A DNA stretch of 64,000 bases from Pseudomonas fulva (GCF_015680705.1 NZ_JADNYP010000001.1:186001-250000); one strand, 5' to 3'; positions 46,395 to 55,992 are shown, counted from the first letter of the stretch. Made by a program: numbers and translations. The notes: generated by a model from the letters alone, not told the origin.

Positions 46395-47285
46395 ATGAGT
46401 CGCTTCAATCGTCTGCTGGTGATGCTCGGCCCCCACATGCGCCATACGCCTGCCTTGCAACGCGCGGCAGCCTTGGCCCAATCGAGCGGTGCATTGCTCG
46501 ACCTGAATGTGGTCATCGACGACATCGACACGTTCGGATTGATGATCGACGATCAGGACCGCGATCGCCTGCTCGAAGACAACCGCCGCTGGCTCGCCGA
46601 CGAGGCTGAGCAGCTGGCCAGCGCCGGCCTGGATGTCGCGACCGAGCTGCTGCTGACCCGCGATCCGGTGGGTTGCGTGCTGCAACAGCTGGAGCGGCTG
46701 GGCTGCGACCTGCTGGTCAAGGATGTACAACACGAGCCGGTACTCAGGCGTTTGCTGGTGACGCCGCTGGACTGGCAATTGCTCAAGCAGAGCCCGGTCT
46801 CGGTGCATCTGGTCAGCGACATCCGCCTGCCGCTGCCACGCCAGGTGGCCGCGGCGGTCGACCTTGACCGTGCCGGGCGTGGCGAACACCTCGATGAACA
46901 AGTGCTGCTGGCCGCCCGTGCCATGGCGCTGCAATGCAACGCGCAACTGCACCTGCTGCATGTCTGCGATATCTCGCGCACCCATCTGGCCGACTTCGGT
47001 GCCGCCACGGTGACCATGCCGGGCTTCGAGCAAGGCCTGCGCGCCGCGCAACGCGCCGCCTTCGAGCGCCTGGGCGATCGTCATGACATCGAGCAGGAAC
47101 ATCGACATTTCCTCGAAGGCCCTGCGTCTCGTGAGATTGCCCGCTTCGTCAGCCAGGGACGCCTGGACGTGGTCGTGATGGGCGCGCACCGGCACGATGC
47201 ACTGCACACCTTTCTCGGCGGCACCACCGCCCATGTGGTCGAGCATGCACTGTGCAATGTGCTGGCCATCAAGGCATTGCGTTGA
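46395..47285 (+). CDS. Tandem universal stress protein (UspE-like)
   Basis: This 296-residue protein has two Usp domains in tandem (about 1-145 and 150-296). The second has the nucleotide-binding-like end VVMGAHRHDALHTFLGGTTAHVVEHALCNVLAIKA, close to the G-2x-G-9x-G(S/T) pattern, while the first is degenerate at that place. UspE-type proteins protect under stationary-phase and oxidative stress by unknown means. GGAGG precedes the ATG. It is convergent with the dioxygenase gene. Confidence 0.9.
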   Translation: MSRFNRLLVMLGPHMRHTPALQRAAALAQSSGALLDLNVVIDDIDTFGLMIDDQDRDRLLEDNRRWLADEAEQLASAGLDVATELLLTRDPVGCVLQQLERLGCDLLVKDVQHEPVLRRLLVTPLDWQLLKQSPVSVHLVSDIRLPLPRQVAAAVDLDRAGRGEHLDEQVLLAARAMALQCNAQLHLLHVCDISRTHLADFGAATVTMPGFEQGLRAAQRAAFERLGDRHDIEQEHRHFLEGPASREIARFVSQGRLDVVVMGAHRHDALHTFLGGTTAHVVEHALCNVLAIKALR

Positions 47286-47304
47286 ACCGACGGCCGCGCG
47301 GGCT

Positions 47305-48054
47305 TCAATCGTATTCCGACTCGGCGTGCTCGCCAAGCAGGCGGCGCTGGCGTGGCGTGGCCGCTGCCAGCACATCCGGATCGAAGCGCCAGCTCAGGTA
47401 GGGCGAGAACTTCTGCGCGACCATGCGTCGCCCGTAATGCACCTGAAGCATGTCGCGCACCCTGGACCGGCTGGCATTGGCGGCCCCCAGGTGCCAGATA
47501 TCGCTACGAAAAACCAGCGCGTCACCGGCCTGACAAAGCACGGGGCATGCCGGCCGGCCGCGCCAGCCGGATTCATCGCTGCGTGGACGACGGCCGGCGC
47601 GATGACTGCCAGGCACTACCCAGGTCGGACCGATGCTCGGGTCGATATCGCTCAGATAGAGCTGGGCCGTGAGGATCTGCGCGGGCATCGCGAAGTCGTT
47701 CCTGTCGCGCAGCCACTGCGGCAGTTCCAACGGCAGGTGATCCAGGTGCAGTGGCATGCCTGGATACCCCGGATGACTTCGCCAGGCCGTCTGGCCGATG
47801 ACATGGCAATCCGCCCCAAGCACCGCCTCGGCCAGTTCGATCAACGGTGAAAGGTCGAGCAATGGCAGCCACGCCAGGTCACGGTTGAAGACGCACTTGT
47901 AGTGTTCGAGCAGGCCCTGGTAATCCCAGTGCACCGGTTGCAACCGGTCGATTGCACGCCGCAACGGGTCGATCCGCTGCGGTTCGAGCACCCCCCGGAT
48001 GAGCACGTAGCCCTCCTCGTCCAGCACCCGTCGATACGACTCGATCTTCACCAT
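47305..48054 (-). CDS. Phytanoyl-CoA dioxygenase (PhyH)-family protein
   Basis: This 249-residue probable Fe(II)/2-oxoglutarate oxygenase has the N-terminal YRRVLDEEGYVLIRGVLEP, typical of PhyH proteins. The metal facial triad is H-x-D in LHLDHLPLEL and a distal His in SDIWHLGAANAS; the arginine in the following SRVRDML should bind 2-oxoglutarate. Substrates range from fatty acyl-CoA to ectoine, tyrosine-like amines and natural-product intermediates, so none is assigned. GGGAGAAG precedes ATG 48054. The LysR gene lies 32 bp upstream in the same direction, so the two may be cotranscribed. Confidence 0.86.
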   Translation of the reverse strand: MVKIESYRRVLDEEGYVLIRGVLEPQRIDPLRRAIDRLQPVHWDYQGLLEHYKCVFNRDLAWLPLLDLSPLIELAEAVLGADCHVIGQTAWRSHPGYPGMPLHLDHLPLELPQWLRDRNDFAMPAQILTAQLYLSDIDPSIGPTWVVPGSHRAGRRPRSDESGWRGRPACPVLCQAGDALVFRSDIWHLGAANASRSRVRDMLQVHYGRRMVAQKFSPYLSWRFDPDVLAAATPRQRRLLGEHAESEYD

Positions 48055-48086
48055 GTACTTCTCCCATGAGCATTGCCTTGCTGGGC

Positions 48087-48974
48087 TCAGACGACGAGCG
48101 TGGGCCGATGTTCTTCCAGCAACTGGACGAAGCTGCCCAAGCTGCGCGAGACCGTGCCGCGCCGCCATACCAGCCAGGTCTTGAGCAGGCGAAACTCCTC
48201 CGACAGCGGCCAGACGCTCACCGTGCTGCAACCGGGCATGCTGTCGAGCATGCTGCGCGGCATCAACGCCAGTCCGGCACCGGCACTGACACAGGCCAGC
48301 ATGCCGTGGTACGACTCCATTTCATGGATCTTGCCCGGCACCGCATCGTCGCGGACGAACCAGCGTTCGAAATGATGGCGGTACGAGCAGTTGGCGCGGA
48401 AGGCGTAGATGCTCTGGCCGTTGACATCGCGGGCACGGCTTACCGGTGCATGGTTGAGCGGCGCGATGATCACCATTTCCTCCTCGAATACCTCCATGCC
48501 ATCGAGCGTGGGGTGCAACACCGGGCCATCGACGAACGCGGCCACCAGGCGTCCGGCCAGCACACCTTCGAGCATGGTCCCGGACGGCCCGGTGGACAAG
48601 TCCAGCTCGACCTTCGGATAGCGCTGGTTGTACGCCGCCAGCAGGCCGGGGATCCGTACCGCCGCGGTGCTTTCGAGCGAACCGAGGGCGAAGGTACCTT
48701 GTGGATCCTCGCCTGCCACGGTGCTGCGTGCCTCATGCACCAGGTCGAGGATGCGCCGGGTGTATTCCAGGAAATTCCAGCCGGCAGGCGACAGGCGCAG
48801 GCGGTGTCTTTCACGGATGAAAAGCTCCACTCCCAGGTCCTGCTCGAGCTGCTTGATGCGCGTCGTCAGGTTGGAAGGCACCCGGTGGATATGCTGCGCG
48901 GCAGCGCTGATGCTGCCCTGTTCGGCCACGGCCTTGAAGATTTCAAGCTGCACCAGGTCCACTTCATTCTCCAA
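48087..48974 (-). CDS. LysR-family regulator (PtrR/YneJ-like)
   Basis: This 295-residue LysR protein has a winged helix at about 5-65 ([39 protein letters not shown]) and an effector domain ([28 protein letters not shown] onward). It is divergent from a Sad/YneI-type aldehyde dehydrogenase with 91 bp between starts, the same arrangement as E. coli yneJ-yneI. It probably regulates that gene and itself. The intergenic region is AT-rich and must contain both promoters; no clear T-N11-A site was singled out. Confidence 0.88.
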   Translation of the reverse strand: MENEVDLVQLEIFKAVAEQGSISAAAQHIHRVPSNLTTRIKQLEQDLGVELFIRERHRLRLSPAGWNFLEYTRRILDLVHEARSTVAGEDPQGTFALGSLESTAAVRIPGLLAAYNQRYPKVELDLSTGPSGTMLEGVLAGRLVAAFVDGPVLHPTLDGMEVFEEEMVIIAPLNHAPVSRARDVNGQSIYAFRANCSYRHHFERWFVRDDAVPGKIHEMESYHGMLACVSAGAGLALMPRSMLDSMPGCSTVSVWPLSEEFRLLKTWLVWRRGTVSRSLGSFVQLLEEHRPTLVV

Positions 48975-49065
48975 ACGTGAATGTATCGCTCATTATTATT
49001 CAGTTTTCATTAAAGTAGCGCACCGTTAGTCTGGCCTCACTGCATCCAACAACGAGTGTCCAGCC

Positions 49066-50451
49066 ATGAGCGAAATCAGCAGCCTGACCCATGCGATCTC
49101 CGTCGACCCTCATACCGGCGAGCGGATCGGCCAGTATGCTTTCGACAACGACGCCGCCTTGGAAGCGGCGCTGCAACGGGCCAAGGCTGGCCATGGCGCC
49201 TGGCGACGGGTTTCCCTGGCCCAGCGCAGCGAGTACCTGTTGGCCCTGGCCGATGCCGTGCAGCAGCAGGCCGAAGCCTTCGCCGAGATGATTTCGCGGG
49301 AAATCGGCAAGCCGATCGCCCAGGCACGTGGCGAGGTCGCCAAGTGTGTCAACCTGTGCCGTTGGTATGCCGAACATGGTCCGGCAATGCTCGCACCCGA
49401 GCCGACCCAGGTGGAAAAGGCTCGTATCGAATACCGTCCGCTGGGCCCGATCCTGGCGGTGATGCCTTGGAACTTCCCGCTGTGGCAGGTGCTGCGCGGC
49501 GCGGTACCGGCCTTGCTGGCCGGCAATACCTATGTGCTCAAGCACGCGCCCAACGTCATGGGCAGCGCCTACCTGCTGCTCGATACCTGCAAGCGCGCCG
49601 GCCTGCCGGAAGGCGTGTTCGAGGTGATCAACGTCACTCCGGACGGCGTGACCCGGGCCATCAACGATCCACGCATCGCCGCGGTGACGCTCACCGGCAG
49701 CGTACGCGCCGGCATGGCCATCGGCGCACAGGCGGGCGCGGCGTTGAAGAAGTGCGTGCTGGAGTTGGGCGGTTCCGATCCGTTCATCGTGCTGGCCGAC
49801 GCCGACCTGGACGCCGCCGTGCAGGCAGCGGTCGTCGGCCGCTACCAGAACACCGGCCAGGTCTGCGCCGCAGCCAAGCGCCTGATCGTCGAACAAGCGG
49901 TGCTCGACGAGTTCACTCGCCGCTTCGTCGAAGCCACCCGCCTGCTGAAGGTCGGCAACCCGCTGCAGGACGATACCTATATCGGCCCGATGGCCCGCTT
50001 CGATTTGCGTGACGAACTCGATGGGCAGGTTCAGGCGAGCCTGGCCGAGGGCGCCACACTGTTGTTGGGCGGACACAAGCTCGAGGGCATCGGCAACTAC
50101 TATGCGCCGACTGTCCTGGGCGAGGTGACCCCGCAGATGACGGCGTTCCGCCAGGAGCTGTTCGGGCCGGTGGCGGCGATCATCGCCGCACGTGATGCCG
50201 AGCATGCCGTGGAACTGGCCAACGACAGCGATTTCGGCCTGGCTTCGACCATCTATACCGCGGACCTGGCCCTCGCCGAACGCATGACCGAGGCGCTGGA
50301 CACCGGCGCGGTATTCATCAACGGCTACTGCGCCTCGGACCCTCGGGTGGCCTTCGGCGGAGTGAAGAAAAGCGGCTTCGGTCGCGAGCTATCGCACTTT
50401 GGCGTTCGCGAGTTCTGCAACGTGCAGACGGTCTGGCTGGATCGCAACTGA
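49066..50451 (+). CDS. sad: NAD(P)-dependent succinate semialdehyde dehydrogenase, Sad/YneI type
   Basis: This is a 461-residue aldehyde dehydrogenase of the short YneI class. Key sites are the cofactor-binding MPWNFPLWQ, LTGSVRAG, the general-base Glu in LELGGSDPFIV and the catalytic Cys in NTGQVCAAAKR. It would oxidise succinate semialdehyde from GABA, putrescine or related degradation to succinate. The length and the divergent LysR neighbour match E. coli yneI-yneJ. Other small aldehydes remain possible. No GABA transaminase is adjacent. Confidence 0.88.
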   Translation: MSEISSLTHAISVDPHTGERIGQYAFDNDAALEAALQRAKAGHGAWRRVSLAQRSEYLLALADAVQQQAEAFAEMISREIGKPIAQARGEVAKCVNLCRWYAEHGPAMLAPEPTQVEKARIEYRPLGPILAVMPWNFPLWQVLRGAVPALLAGNTYVLKHAPNVMGSAYLLLDTCKRAGLPEGVFEVINVTPDGVTRAINDPRIAAVTLTGSVRAGMAIGAQAGAALKKCVLELGGSDPFIVLADADLDAAVQAAVVGRYQNTGQVCAAAKRLIVEQAVLDEFTRRFVEATRLLKVGNPLQDDTYIGPMARFDLRDELDGQVQASLAEGATLLLGGHKLEGIGNYYAPTVLGEVTPQMTAFRQELFGPVAAIIAARDAEHAVELANDSDFGLASTIYTADLALAERMTEALDTGAVFINGYCASDPRVAFGGVKKSGFGRELSHFGVREFCNVQTVWLDRN

Positions 50452-50487
50452 CCCGACGTGCGCCCATGTTCGTCGGGTGCCGATCAG

Positions 50488-50575
50488 GTACGGCAAAAAA
50501 CCGCCGAGCACGCGCAGTTAGGCAGTCGTGAATGAGCACGGCGAGCCTGGTTCGACGCAGCCTGGTCGCCGCGGC
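50488..50575. repeat. Degenerate, deleted copy C of the dispersed element
   Basis: The right half aligns with copy A over about 45 bp (TGAATGAGCACGGCGAGCCTG and ACGCAGCCTGGTCGCCGCG against the matching part of A). The left half retains GTACG and CGCCGAGC but lacks ~25 bp, as if lost between two GAGC tetramers. It lies between sad and the acyltransferase gene. Confidence 0.55.
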
Positions 50576-50595
50576 GCTTCTGCTCGCGACCTCAT

Positions 50596-50626
50596 GGCCC
50601 CGGACCTGCCCAGCAGGCTCGGGGCC
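50596..50626. terminator. Hairpin between convergent sad and acyltransferase genes
   Basis: GGCCCCG (50596-50602) pairs with CGGGGCC (50620-50626), with a further CCxGC/GCxGG pairing inside. It lies just after the acyltransferase stop and downstream of sad, so it could end either transcript. No U-tract. Confidence 0.42.
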
Positions 50627-50635
50627 GCTATCGCT

Positions 50636-52540
50636 TCACGAGCGCGCATGCGGGTCCTTGAGCAATGAATAGCCACGCTCGAGCAAGGTCTGGCCGATGT
50701 AGCGCGAACCCACTTCGTTGAGATGGGCGTTGTCCAGGTATAGCAGCTTGCCATCGACCAGCGAACTGCAACGCCCCTTGGCGCAGATCACCTGGTTGGG
50801 GTCGATGAAATGGACCTGCGGGAAGCGGGCACGGATATCGGCCCAGTAATGCGGTCGGGTCGTCTCGGCTGCCTCGCAGGGCCGCCGTTGGGCGAACATC
50901 AGGCGCCTGATCGGACACGTCGCGGCATCCTCGATCGGCTGGTTGTTGAGAATGACGATCACCTGGCCACTGTGCTCGACTGCCCGCTGCACGCTCTCGA
51001 GGATCTCGTCCTCGGCCGCTTCGTCCCTGGGCCAGCTGCCGGCCAGCACTACATAGGCATATCGATGCGCCTCGATCATCGCGAACACCCGTTCGTTGCG
51101 GCGGGCGCAGTGCTCGGCGTAGACCGCCGGCATGTCGCCGGTATAGCCCAGGATCGGCGGGCAGGCGTCCATGGTGTAGTCCATCAGGGTGATGTTGTCG
51201 GGACGAGCCAGAATGTCGACCATGCCGGTGAAATGGTTGGCGAACGAATCCCCGACCAGGATGCCATCGACTTCGGTCTTGGGCGCACCCAGGCGGCAAT
51301 CGGCATCGGGCTCGGTGCGGTACAACGCATTGGGGACATGACAGCCGCGGCGAATATCGGCCGGGCGATCCAGCGTCATGGCCTCGAGTTTCTCGACCTT
51401 GGGCCCGAAGCGCTCCGGGAAGCCCTGGAGCTGCTGGGTCAGCCCGGCCATCAGCGCCAGGCCCAAGGCCGGCACGGCGAAACGCCAGGTGAACACCTGG
51501 CCGAACGCCAGCCGTGCACCGCTGCGCCGCAGCGGCTGCTCGACGAAGCGCCAAGTCAGCCAGGCGAGCCCCAGCGCCACCGCGATCACGGCAGCGGCGA
51601 CCGGCAAGCTCAAGGGTATCGACAGGTAATTGAGATAGGCGATCAGCGGCCAGTGCCAGAGGTACAAGGAGTAGGAGACCAGGCCAATCAATACCAGTGG
51701 CCGGCTCCCCAACCAAGGCGCGGGGTGCTGGCCGCTGCCAGCGTGGATCAACAGCGCTGCGCCCAGGCAGGGCCAAAGGGCAGCGAGACCTGGAAAGGCC
51801 GTGCCATCACCGATCAGCCACAGCGAACCGCCGACCAGCAGGGCGCCGGCGAGCTTGCAGGCCAGGGATTCGCCGCGGCCTATCTGGCGGACATTGCGCA
51901 GGTGCCAGATACCCAGCCAGCCACCGATCATCAGTTCGAAGAAGCGGGTCGGCAACAAGTAGTAGGACGCGGTGCTGAACAGTCCGGTGCCGTACTGCGA
52001 AACCCCCACGGCCAGCACCAGCCCAACGCCCAGAATCGATGTCAGGTGTCGCGGCGCGAAACGCAGCAGCAGGATGATCAGCAAGGGCCAGATGACATAG
52101 AACTGTTCTTCCACCCCTAGCGACCAGGTATGCAGCAGGGGCGCCTCGCCCGCGTCGGCGGCGAAATAGTTGCCATACTTGACCCAGATGAACAGGTTCG
52201 ATACGCCCAGCAGTGCGTACAGCGCATTGGCAGCGAGGCGTTCCAGGTCAACCGGCGAAAGCAGCCATCCTCCCAGTGCCAGCGTGGCCAGCAGCACGGT
52301 CGCCAAGGCAGGGATGATCCGGTTGATGCGGCGCTGGTAGAACTGGCGCAGGGAAAACCGGCCGGCGCGCACTTCCTGGAACACGTGGCTGGTGATCAGG
52401 TAGCCGGAGATGACGAAGAAGATGTCCACCCCGACGAAGCCGCCCGGTAACAAGGCCGCATTGAGGTGGTGGGCGAAAACGGCCAGCACGGCCACCGCGC
52501 GCAAGCCGTCGATGTCCGGGCGATAACTGTCCTGACGCAT
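50636..52540 (-). CDS. Acyltransferase-3/SGNH fusion (OafA/YrhL type)
   Basis: This 634-residue membrane protein has an N-terminal acyltransferase-3 domain of about ten helices (RPDIDGLRAVAVLAVFAHH with the catalytic-region His, and GGFVGVDIFFVISGYLI). A periplasmic SGNH hydrolase-like domain follows from ~390 with the Ser block GILVGDSFANHF and the Asp/His block LDNAHLNEVG. Such fusions O-acetylate O-antigen, exopolysaccharide or peptidoglycan. The target glycan is not evident because no polysaccharide cluster is nearby. ATG 52540 follows AAGGAAAA. It is a single gene, with an AT-rich upstream region. Confidence 0.92.
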   Translation of the reverse strand: MRQDSYRPDIDGLRAVAVLAVFAHHLNAALLPGGFVGVDIFFVISGYLITSHVFQEVRAGRFSLRQFYQRRINRIIPALATVLLATLALGGWLLSPVDLERLAANALYALLGVSNLFIWVKYGNYFAADAGEAPLLHTWSLGVEEQFYVIWPLLIILLLRFAPRHLTSILGVGLVLAVGVSQYGTGLFSTASYYLLPTRFFELMIGGWLGIWHLRNVRQIGRGESLACKLAGALLVGGSLWLIGDGTAFPGLAALWPCLGAALLIHAGSGQHPAPWLGSRPLVLIGLVSYSLYLWHWPLIAYLNYLSIPLSLPVAAAVIAVALGLAWLTWRFVEQPLRRSGARLAFGQVFTWRFAVPALGLALMAGLTQQLQGFPERFGPKVEKLEAMTLDRPADIRRGCHVPNALYRTEPDADCRLGAPKTEVDGILVGDSFANHFTGMVDILARPDNITLMDYTMDACPPILGYTGDMPAVYAEHCARRNERVFAMIEAHRYAYVVLAGSWPRDEAAEDEILESVQRAVEHSGQVIVILNNQPIEDAATCPIRRLMFAQRRPCEAAETTRPHYWADIRARFPQVHFIDPNQVICAKGRCSSLVDGKLLYLDNAHLNEVGSRYIGQTLLERGYSLLKDPHARS

Positions 52541-52734
52541 GGTCTGGTTTTCCTTCGAATGATTACGCAACTGCTGAGCGAAGTGCTCCCCAGTGTTGTA
52601 GCTGGCAAACCCGCCATGCGCCACTCGAAAGGTCAATTTTTCGTCGAATCAAGCCTCATTTTCGCAACAGTCTTGTAAGCTGTGCTTTTCATGACGTTTT
52701 ATTGGCGAAATAGCTAACAGCAACTTGACGGCCT

Positions 52735-52763
52735 CTCGATCAGGCGCCGATAGCCTGATCGAG
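52735..52763 (-). terminator. Terminator-like hairpin after sodC
   Basis: A perfect 11-bp stem (CTCGATCAGGC at 52735-52745 with GCCTGATCGAG at 52753-52763) and 7-nt loop starts 11 bp beyond the sodC stop. It lies between sodC and the acyltransferase promoter. The U-tract is missing. Confidence 0.6.
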
Positions 52764-52773
52764 GGGCGGACTT

Positions 52774-53289
52774 TCAGCGAACCACGCCGCACGCCATGCG
52801 AGCACCACCACCGCCCAGCTTTTCCGGATGATCGCTATGGTTGTCCCCGCCGACATGCACCATCAGTGCGTGCCCCTTGAAGTCCTCTGCCTTCAAGCGT
52901 GGCGCGAGGACAGGATAGCTCGCCGTGCCATCCGCGCCGACATACAAGGCAGGCAGGTCTCCCCGGTGGCCGCTGTCGTCATACGGGCCTTTGTGCGCGC
53001 CTGTGCCATCCGGATCCCAATGGCCGCCGGCGGCGCCTGCCGGAACGGCCTTGCCGTTCTCCTGGGTTGGCCCGCAGTCAGGCTTCTGGTGCAGGTGAAA
53101 ACCATGTACCCCCGGTGGCAGGCCGGTCAGGTGCGGGGTCAACAGCGCTCCGTACTTGTTCTGCTCGATGCTGATCGTGCCGATCGACTTGCCTGGGCCG
53201 TCCGGCCCCGCCAGTTTGAGCTCGACGGTCTGGGCCGCCTGGGCAAGGCCGGTGGTGGCGAGCAGGGCCGTCATTAGCAGTGCTTTCAT
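52774..53289 (-). CDS. sodC: Periplasmic Cu/Zn superoxide dismutase
   Basis: SodC converts superoxide to O2 and H2O2 in the periplasm. The 171-residue precursor has a signal peptide (MKALLMTALLATTGLAQA). Copper/zinc ligands are in HGFHLHQK, the zinc loop GGHWDPDGTGAHKGPYDDSGHRGDLP and MVHVGGDNHSDHP. The disulfide cysteines are in DCGPTQ and MACGVV, and the C-terminal Arg is present. The start at 53289 follows GGAGA and begins exactly at the signal peptide. A hairpin downstream probably ends the transcript. Confidence 0.96.
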   Translation of the reverse strand: MKALLMTALLATTGLAQAAQTVELKLAGPDGPGKSIGTISIEQNKYGALLTPHLTGLPPGVHGFHLHQKPDCGPTQENGKAVPAGAAGGHWDPDGTGAHKGPYDDSGHRGDLPALYVGADGTASYPVLAPRLKAEDFKGHALMVHVGGDNHSDHPEKLGGGGARMACGVVR

Positions 53290-53486
53290 AGCATGTCTCC
53301 ATTGATTGGCGTGCAGGCATGATGCCTGCAATGGCAGGCGGGTCCAAGTCAGACAGCGCCTGTGTGTCGATCGGACTGCGCGCACGTCCCTGGATTCCCT
53401 GCCGGGCATGCCTTGAAACATTTGTCTGGTCAAGGGAACCTGGTGAGCCTCCTGCCTTCTACCGTGCATTGATAGGAGGTGCTTCG

Positions 53487-53792
53487 ATGCTCGACCCAGC
53501 TACCGGCATGCTGCCTGGCGTGCTCTACAGCGTAGACAACCTGGAGCGCGCCTGGCAGTTCGGCGGTGTGTTCAAGGATGGTCGTTACTACCTGGCTCCC
53601 GACCTGCCCACCGCCGTGGGTTGGCTGGAGGGCACCCGCTTCCACTATGACGAGGTCGACCCGGACGGCCAGCCGATCTTCGCGCAGGGTTTGGCTGGCG
53701 TGATCGAAGACCTGGTGCTGACGCTCGGCGACGGCACGCGGTTGCGCCTGGAGCGCGTCGCTGGCGAGCTCGATGACCTGGAGGATGACTGA
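53487..53792 (+). CDS. Small conserved acidic protein of unknown function
   Basis: A 101-residue acidic soluble protein with an excellent ribosome site (ATAGGAGG, 7 nt before ATG 53487). It begins MLDPATGMLPGVLYSVDN and ends in a run of Asp/Glu/Leu (ELDDLEDD). Aromatic and Gly residues (FGGVFKDGRYYLAPD, WLEGTRFHYDE) suggest a small beta-rich fold. I do not recognise the family. It lies 99 bp before the stress-type SDR and could be cotranscribed with it. Confidence 0.7.
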   Translation: MLDPATGMLPGVLYSVDNLERAWQFGGVFKDGRYYLAPDLPTAVGWLEGTRFHYDEVDPDGQPIFAQGLAGVIEDLVLTLGDGTRLRLERVAGELDDLEDD

Positions 53793-53891
53793 TGCTGCCG
53801 TTCGTCGTCTGGCATGGCGATGCGATACAACCCCGGCCTGGCGGGGAATTCACACATAGGGACCCTTTCATTCGCTTCAGAGGACGCCAGC

Positions 53892-54749
53892 ATGCCTGAA
53901 TATCCTATCCCACCATTCCCTGAGCAGCCGCAACAGGTACCGGGGGACCAGCGCAAGATGGACCCCCGACCCGATTGCGGTGAACAGACCTATACCGGCC
54001 ACGATCGCCTCAAGGGCAAGGTCGCACTGATCACCGGTGCCGACAGTGGCATCGGCCGCGCAGTAGCGATCGCCTTCGCCAAGGAGGGCGCCGATGTGGC
54101 GGTGGCCTACCTGGATGAACACGAGGACGCCAAGGAAACCGCGCGCTGGGTCGAGCAGTCCGGGCGCAAGTGCCTGCTGCTGCCAGGTGATATCGCCCAG
54201 AAGAGCGTGTGCGACGAACTGGTGGAAAAGACCGTTGCAGCGTTCGGTCGCATCGATGTGCTGGTCAACAACGCCGCATTCCAGATGACCCACGAAAGCA
54301 TCCAGGACATTTCCGACGAAGAGTGGCAGAAGACCTTCGACATCAACATCACGGCGATCTTCCGTCTGTGCAAGGCCGCGCTGCCGCACATGCCCAAGGG
54401 TAGCTCGATCATCAACACCTCCTCGGTGAATTCCGACTCGCCCACCCCTACCCTGCTGGCCTACGCCACCACCAAGAGTGCCATCGCCAACTTCTCCGCT
54501 GGGCTCGCGCAGATGCTCGGACCCAAGGGCATCCGGGTGAATTGCGTGGCGCCAGGTCCGATCTGGACGCCGCTGATCGTCGCAACCATGCCGCCGGAAC
54601 AAGCCAGCCAGTTCGGTGCGCAGACGCCCCTGGGGCGTCCGGGACAGCCCGTGGAGGTAGCGCCGATCTATGTCCTGCTGGCTTCGGACGAGGCCAGCTA
54701 CATCACCGGCAGCCGCTATGGCATCACCGGCGGCAAGCCGATCCTTTGA
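53892..54749 (+). CDS. YghA/GsiB-associated-type short-chain dehydrogenase
   Basis: This 285-residue SDR carries a ~40-residue N-terminal tail rich in Pro and Gln (PIPPFPEQPQQVPGDQRKMDP) before the Rossmann fold. This feature is typical of the YghA/general-stress subgroup. The cofactor motif is TGADSGIGRA, followed by the NNAA motif and the active-site Ser, YATTK (Tyr, Lys). The C-terminus YITGSRYGITGGKPIL is a subgroup hallmark. The physiological substrate is unknown. The ATG follows GAGGAC. Confidence 0.9.
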   Translation: MPEYPIPPFPEQPQQVPGDQRKMDPRPDCGEQTYTGHDRLKGKVALITGADSGIGRAVAIAFAKEGADVAVAYLDEHEDAKETARWVEQSGRKCLLLPGDIAQKSVCDELVEKTVAAFGRIDVLVNNAAFQMTHESIQDISDEEWQKTFDINITAIFRLCKAALPHMPKGSSIINTSSVNSDSPTPTLLAYATTKSAIANFSAGLAQMLGPKGIRVNCVAPGPIWTPLIVATMPPEQASQFGAQTPLGRPGQPVEVAPIYVLLASDEASYITGSRYGITGGKPIL

Positions 54750-54756
54750 TCGAGGG

Positions 54757-54785
54757 GCCTTGCGTGGCGCCTGGCCTCGCAAGGC
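54757..54785 (+). terminator. Hairpin after the YghA-type SDR gene
   Basis: GCCTTGCG (54757-54764) pairs with CGCAAGGC (54778-54785) just after the stop codon. It is terminator-like by position, with a 13-nt loop and no U-tract. Confidence 0.42.
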
Positions 54786-54955
54786 AACTCCAGCGCAGAG
54801 CCCTGGCATTGCCCTCAGGCGCGCGGGCAACCGCGACCTTATGCCAATTCGTGGCAAGACGTTTCCGTTCCTACCGCGGATGTATTATCGTTGCCGAGTG
54901 CGCAAACAAAGGCTGCCTGACCGATCAGGAAAGCTGCAAGACAACCGAGGGCGTC

Positions 54956-55975
54956 ATGAGCAACGAGAGCATCAACTGGGACAAGCTAGGCTTCGACTAC
55001 ATCAAGACCGACAAGCGCTACCTGTCCGTATGGCGCAACGGTGAATGGGACCAGGGCGTCCTGACCGAGGACAACACGCTGCACATCAGCGAAGGCTCGA
55101 CCGCCCTGCACTACGGCCAGCAGTGTTTCGAGGGCCTGAAGGCCTACCGTTGCAAGGACGGTTCGGTGAACCTGTTCCGCCCGGACCAGAACGCCGCGCG
55201 CATGCAGCGCAGCTGCGCCCGCCTGCTGATGCCGCAGGTGCCGACCGAGGTGTTCATCGAGGCATGCAAGCAGGTGGTCAAGGCCAATGAGCGCTTCATC
55301 CCGCCGTATGGCAAAGGCGCCCTCTACCTGCGTCCGTTCGTCATTGGCGTGGGCGACAACATTGGCGTGCGGACCGCGCCGGAGTTCATCTTCTCGGTCT
55401 TCGCCATCCCGGTTGGCTCGTACTTCAAGGGCGGCATGAAGCCGCACAACTTCGTGATTTCCGGCTTCGACCGCGCCGCGCCGCAAGGCACCGGTGCCGC
55501 CAAGGTTGGCGGCAACTATGCAGCTAGCCTGCTGCCGGGCGCCGAGGCCAAGCAGCGCAGCTTCGCCGATGCCATCTACCTCGATCCGCTGACCCATAGC
55601 AAGATCGAGGAAGTCGGCTCGGCCAACTTCTTCGGCATCACCCAGGACAACGAATTCGTCACGCCCAAGTCCGCCTCCGTGCTGCCAGGCATCACGCGCC
55701 TGTCGCTGATGGAGCTGGCCGAGTCGCGCCTTGGCCTGAAAGTGATCGAAGGCGACGTGCGGATCGACCAGCTGGACCGCTTCATCGAGGCCGGTGCCTG
55801 CGGCACGGCTGCCGTCATCACGCCGATCGGCGGCATCGAGCACAACGGGTCGCTGCATGTGTTCCACGACCTCGAAGAAGTCGGCCCGGTCACCCGCAAG
55901 CTCTACGCCGAGCTGACCGGCATCCAGAGCGGTGACGTCGAGGCACCGGCTGGCTGGATCGTCAAGGTCGGCTGA
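54956..55975 (+). CDS. ilvE: Branched-chain amino acid aminotransferase
   Basis: IlvE is a cytoplasmic PLP enzyme that transfers the amino group between glutamate and the Leu/Ile/Val keto acids. The 339-residue length and the sequence (HYGQQCFEGLKAYR, RMQRSCARLLMP, GKGALYLRPFVIG, SNFFGI-like) mark the class typical of Pseudomonas, closer to eukaryotic BCATs than to E. coli IlvE. The PLP lysine should be in GTGAAKVGGNYAASL. The ATG 54956 follows CGAGGG. A 10-bp hairpin follows the gene. It is apparently a single-gene transcript. Confidence 0.95.
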   Translation: MSNESINWDKLGFDYIKTDKRYLSVWRNGEWDQGVLTEDNTLHISEGSTALHYGQQCFEGLKAYRCKDGSVNLFRPDQNAARMQRSCARLLMPQVPTEVFIEACKQVVKANERFIPPYGKGALYLRPFVIGVGDNIGVRTAPEFIFSVFAIPVGSYFKGGMKPHNFVISGFDRAAPQGTGAAKVGGNYAASLLPGAEAKQRSFADAIYLDPLTHSKIEEVGSANFFGITQDNEFVTPKSASVLPGITRLSLMELAESRLGLKVIEGDVRIDQLDRFIEAGACGTAAVITPIGGIEHNGSLHVFHDLEEVGPVTRKLYAELTGIQSGDVEAPAGWIVKVG

Positions 55976-55992
55976 TACGGAAACTGCTCCAG

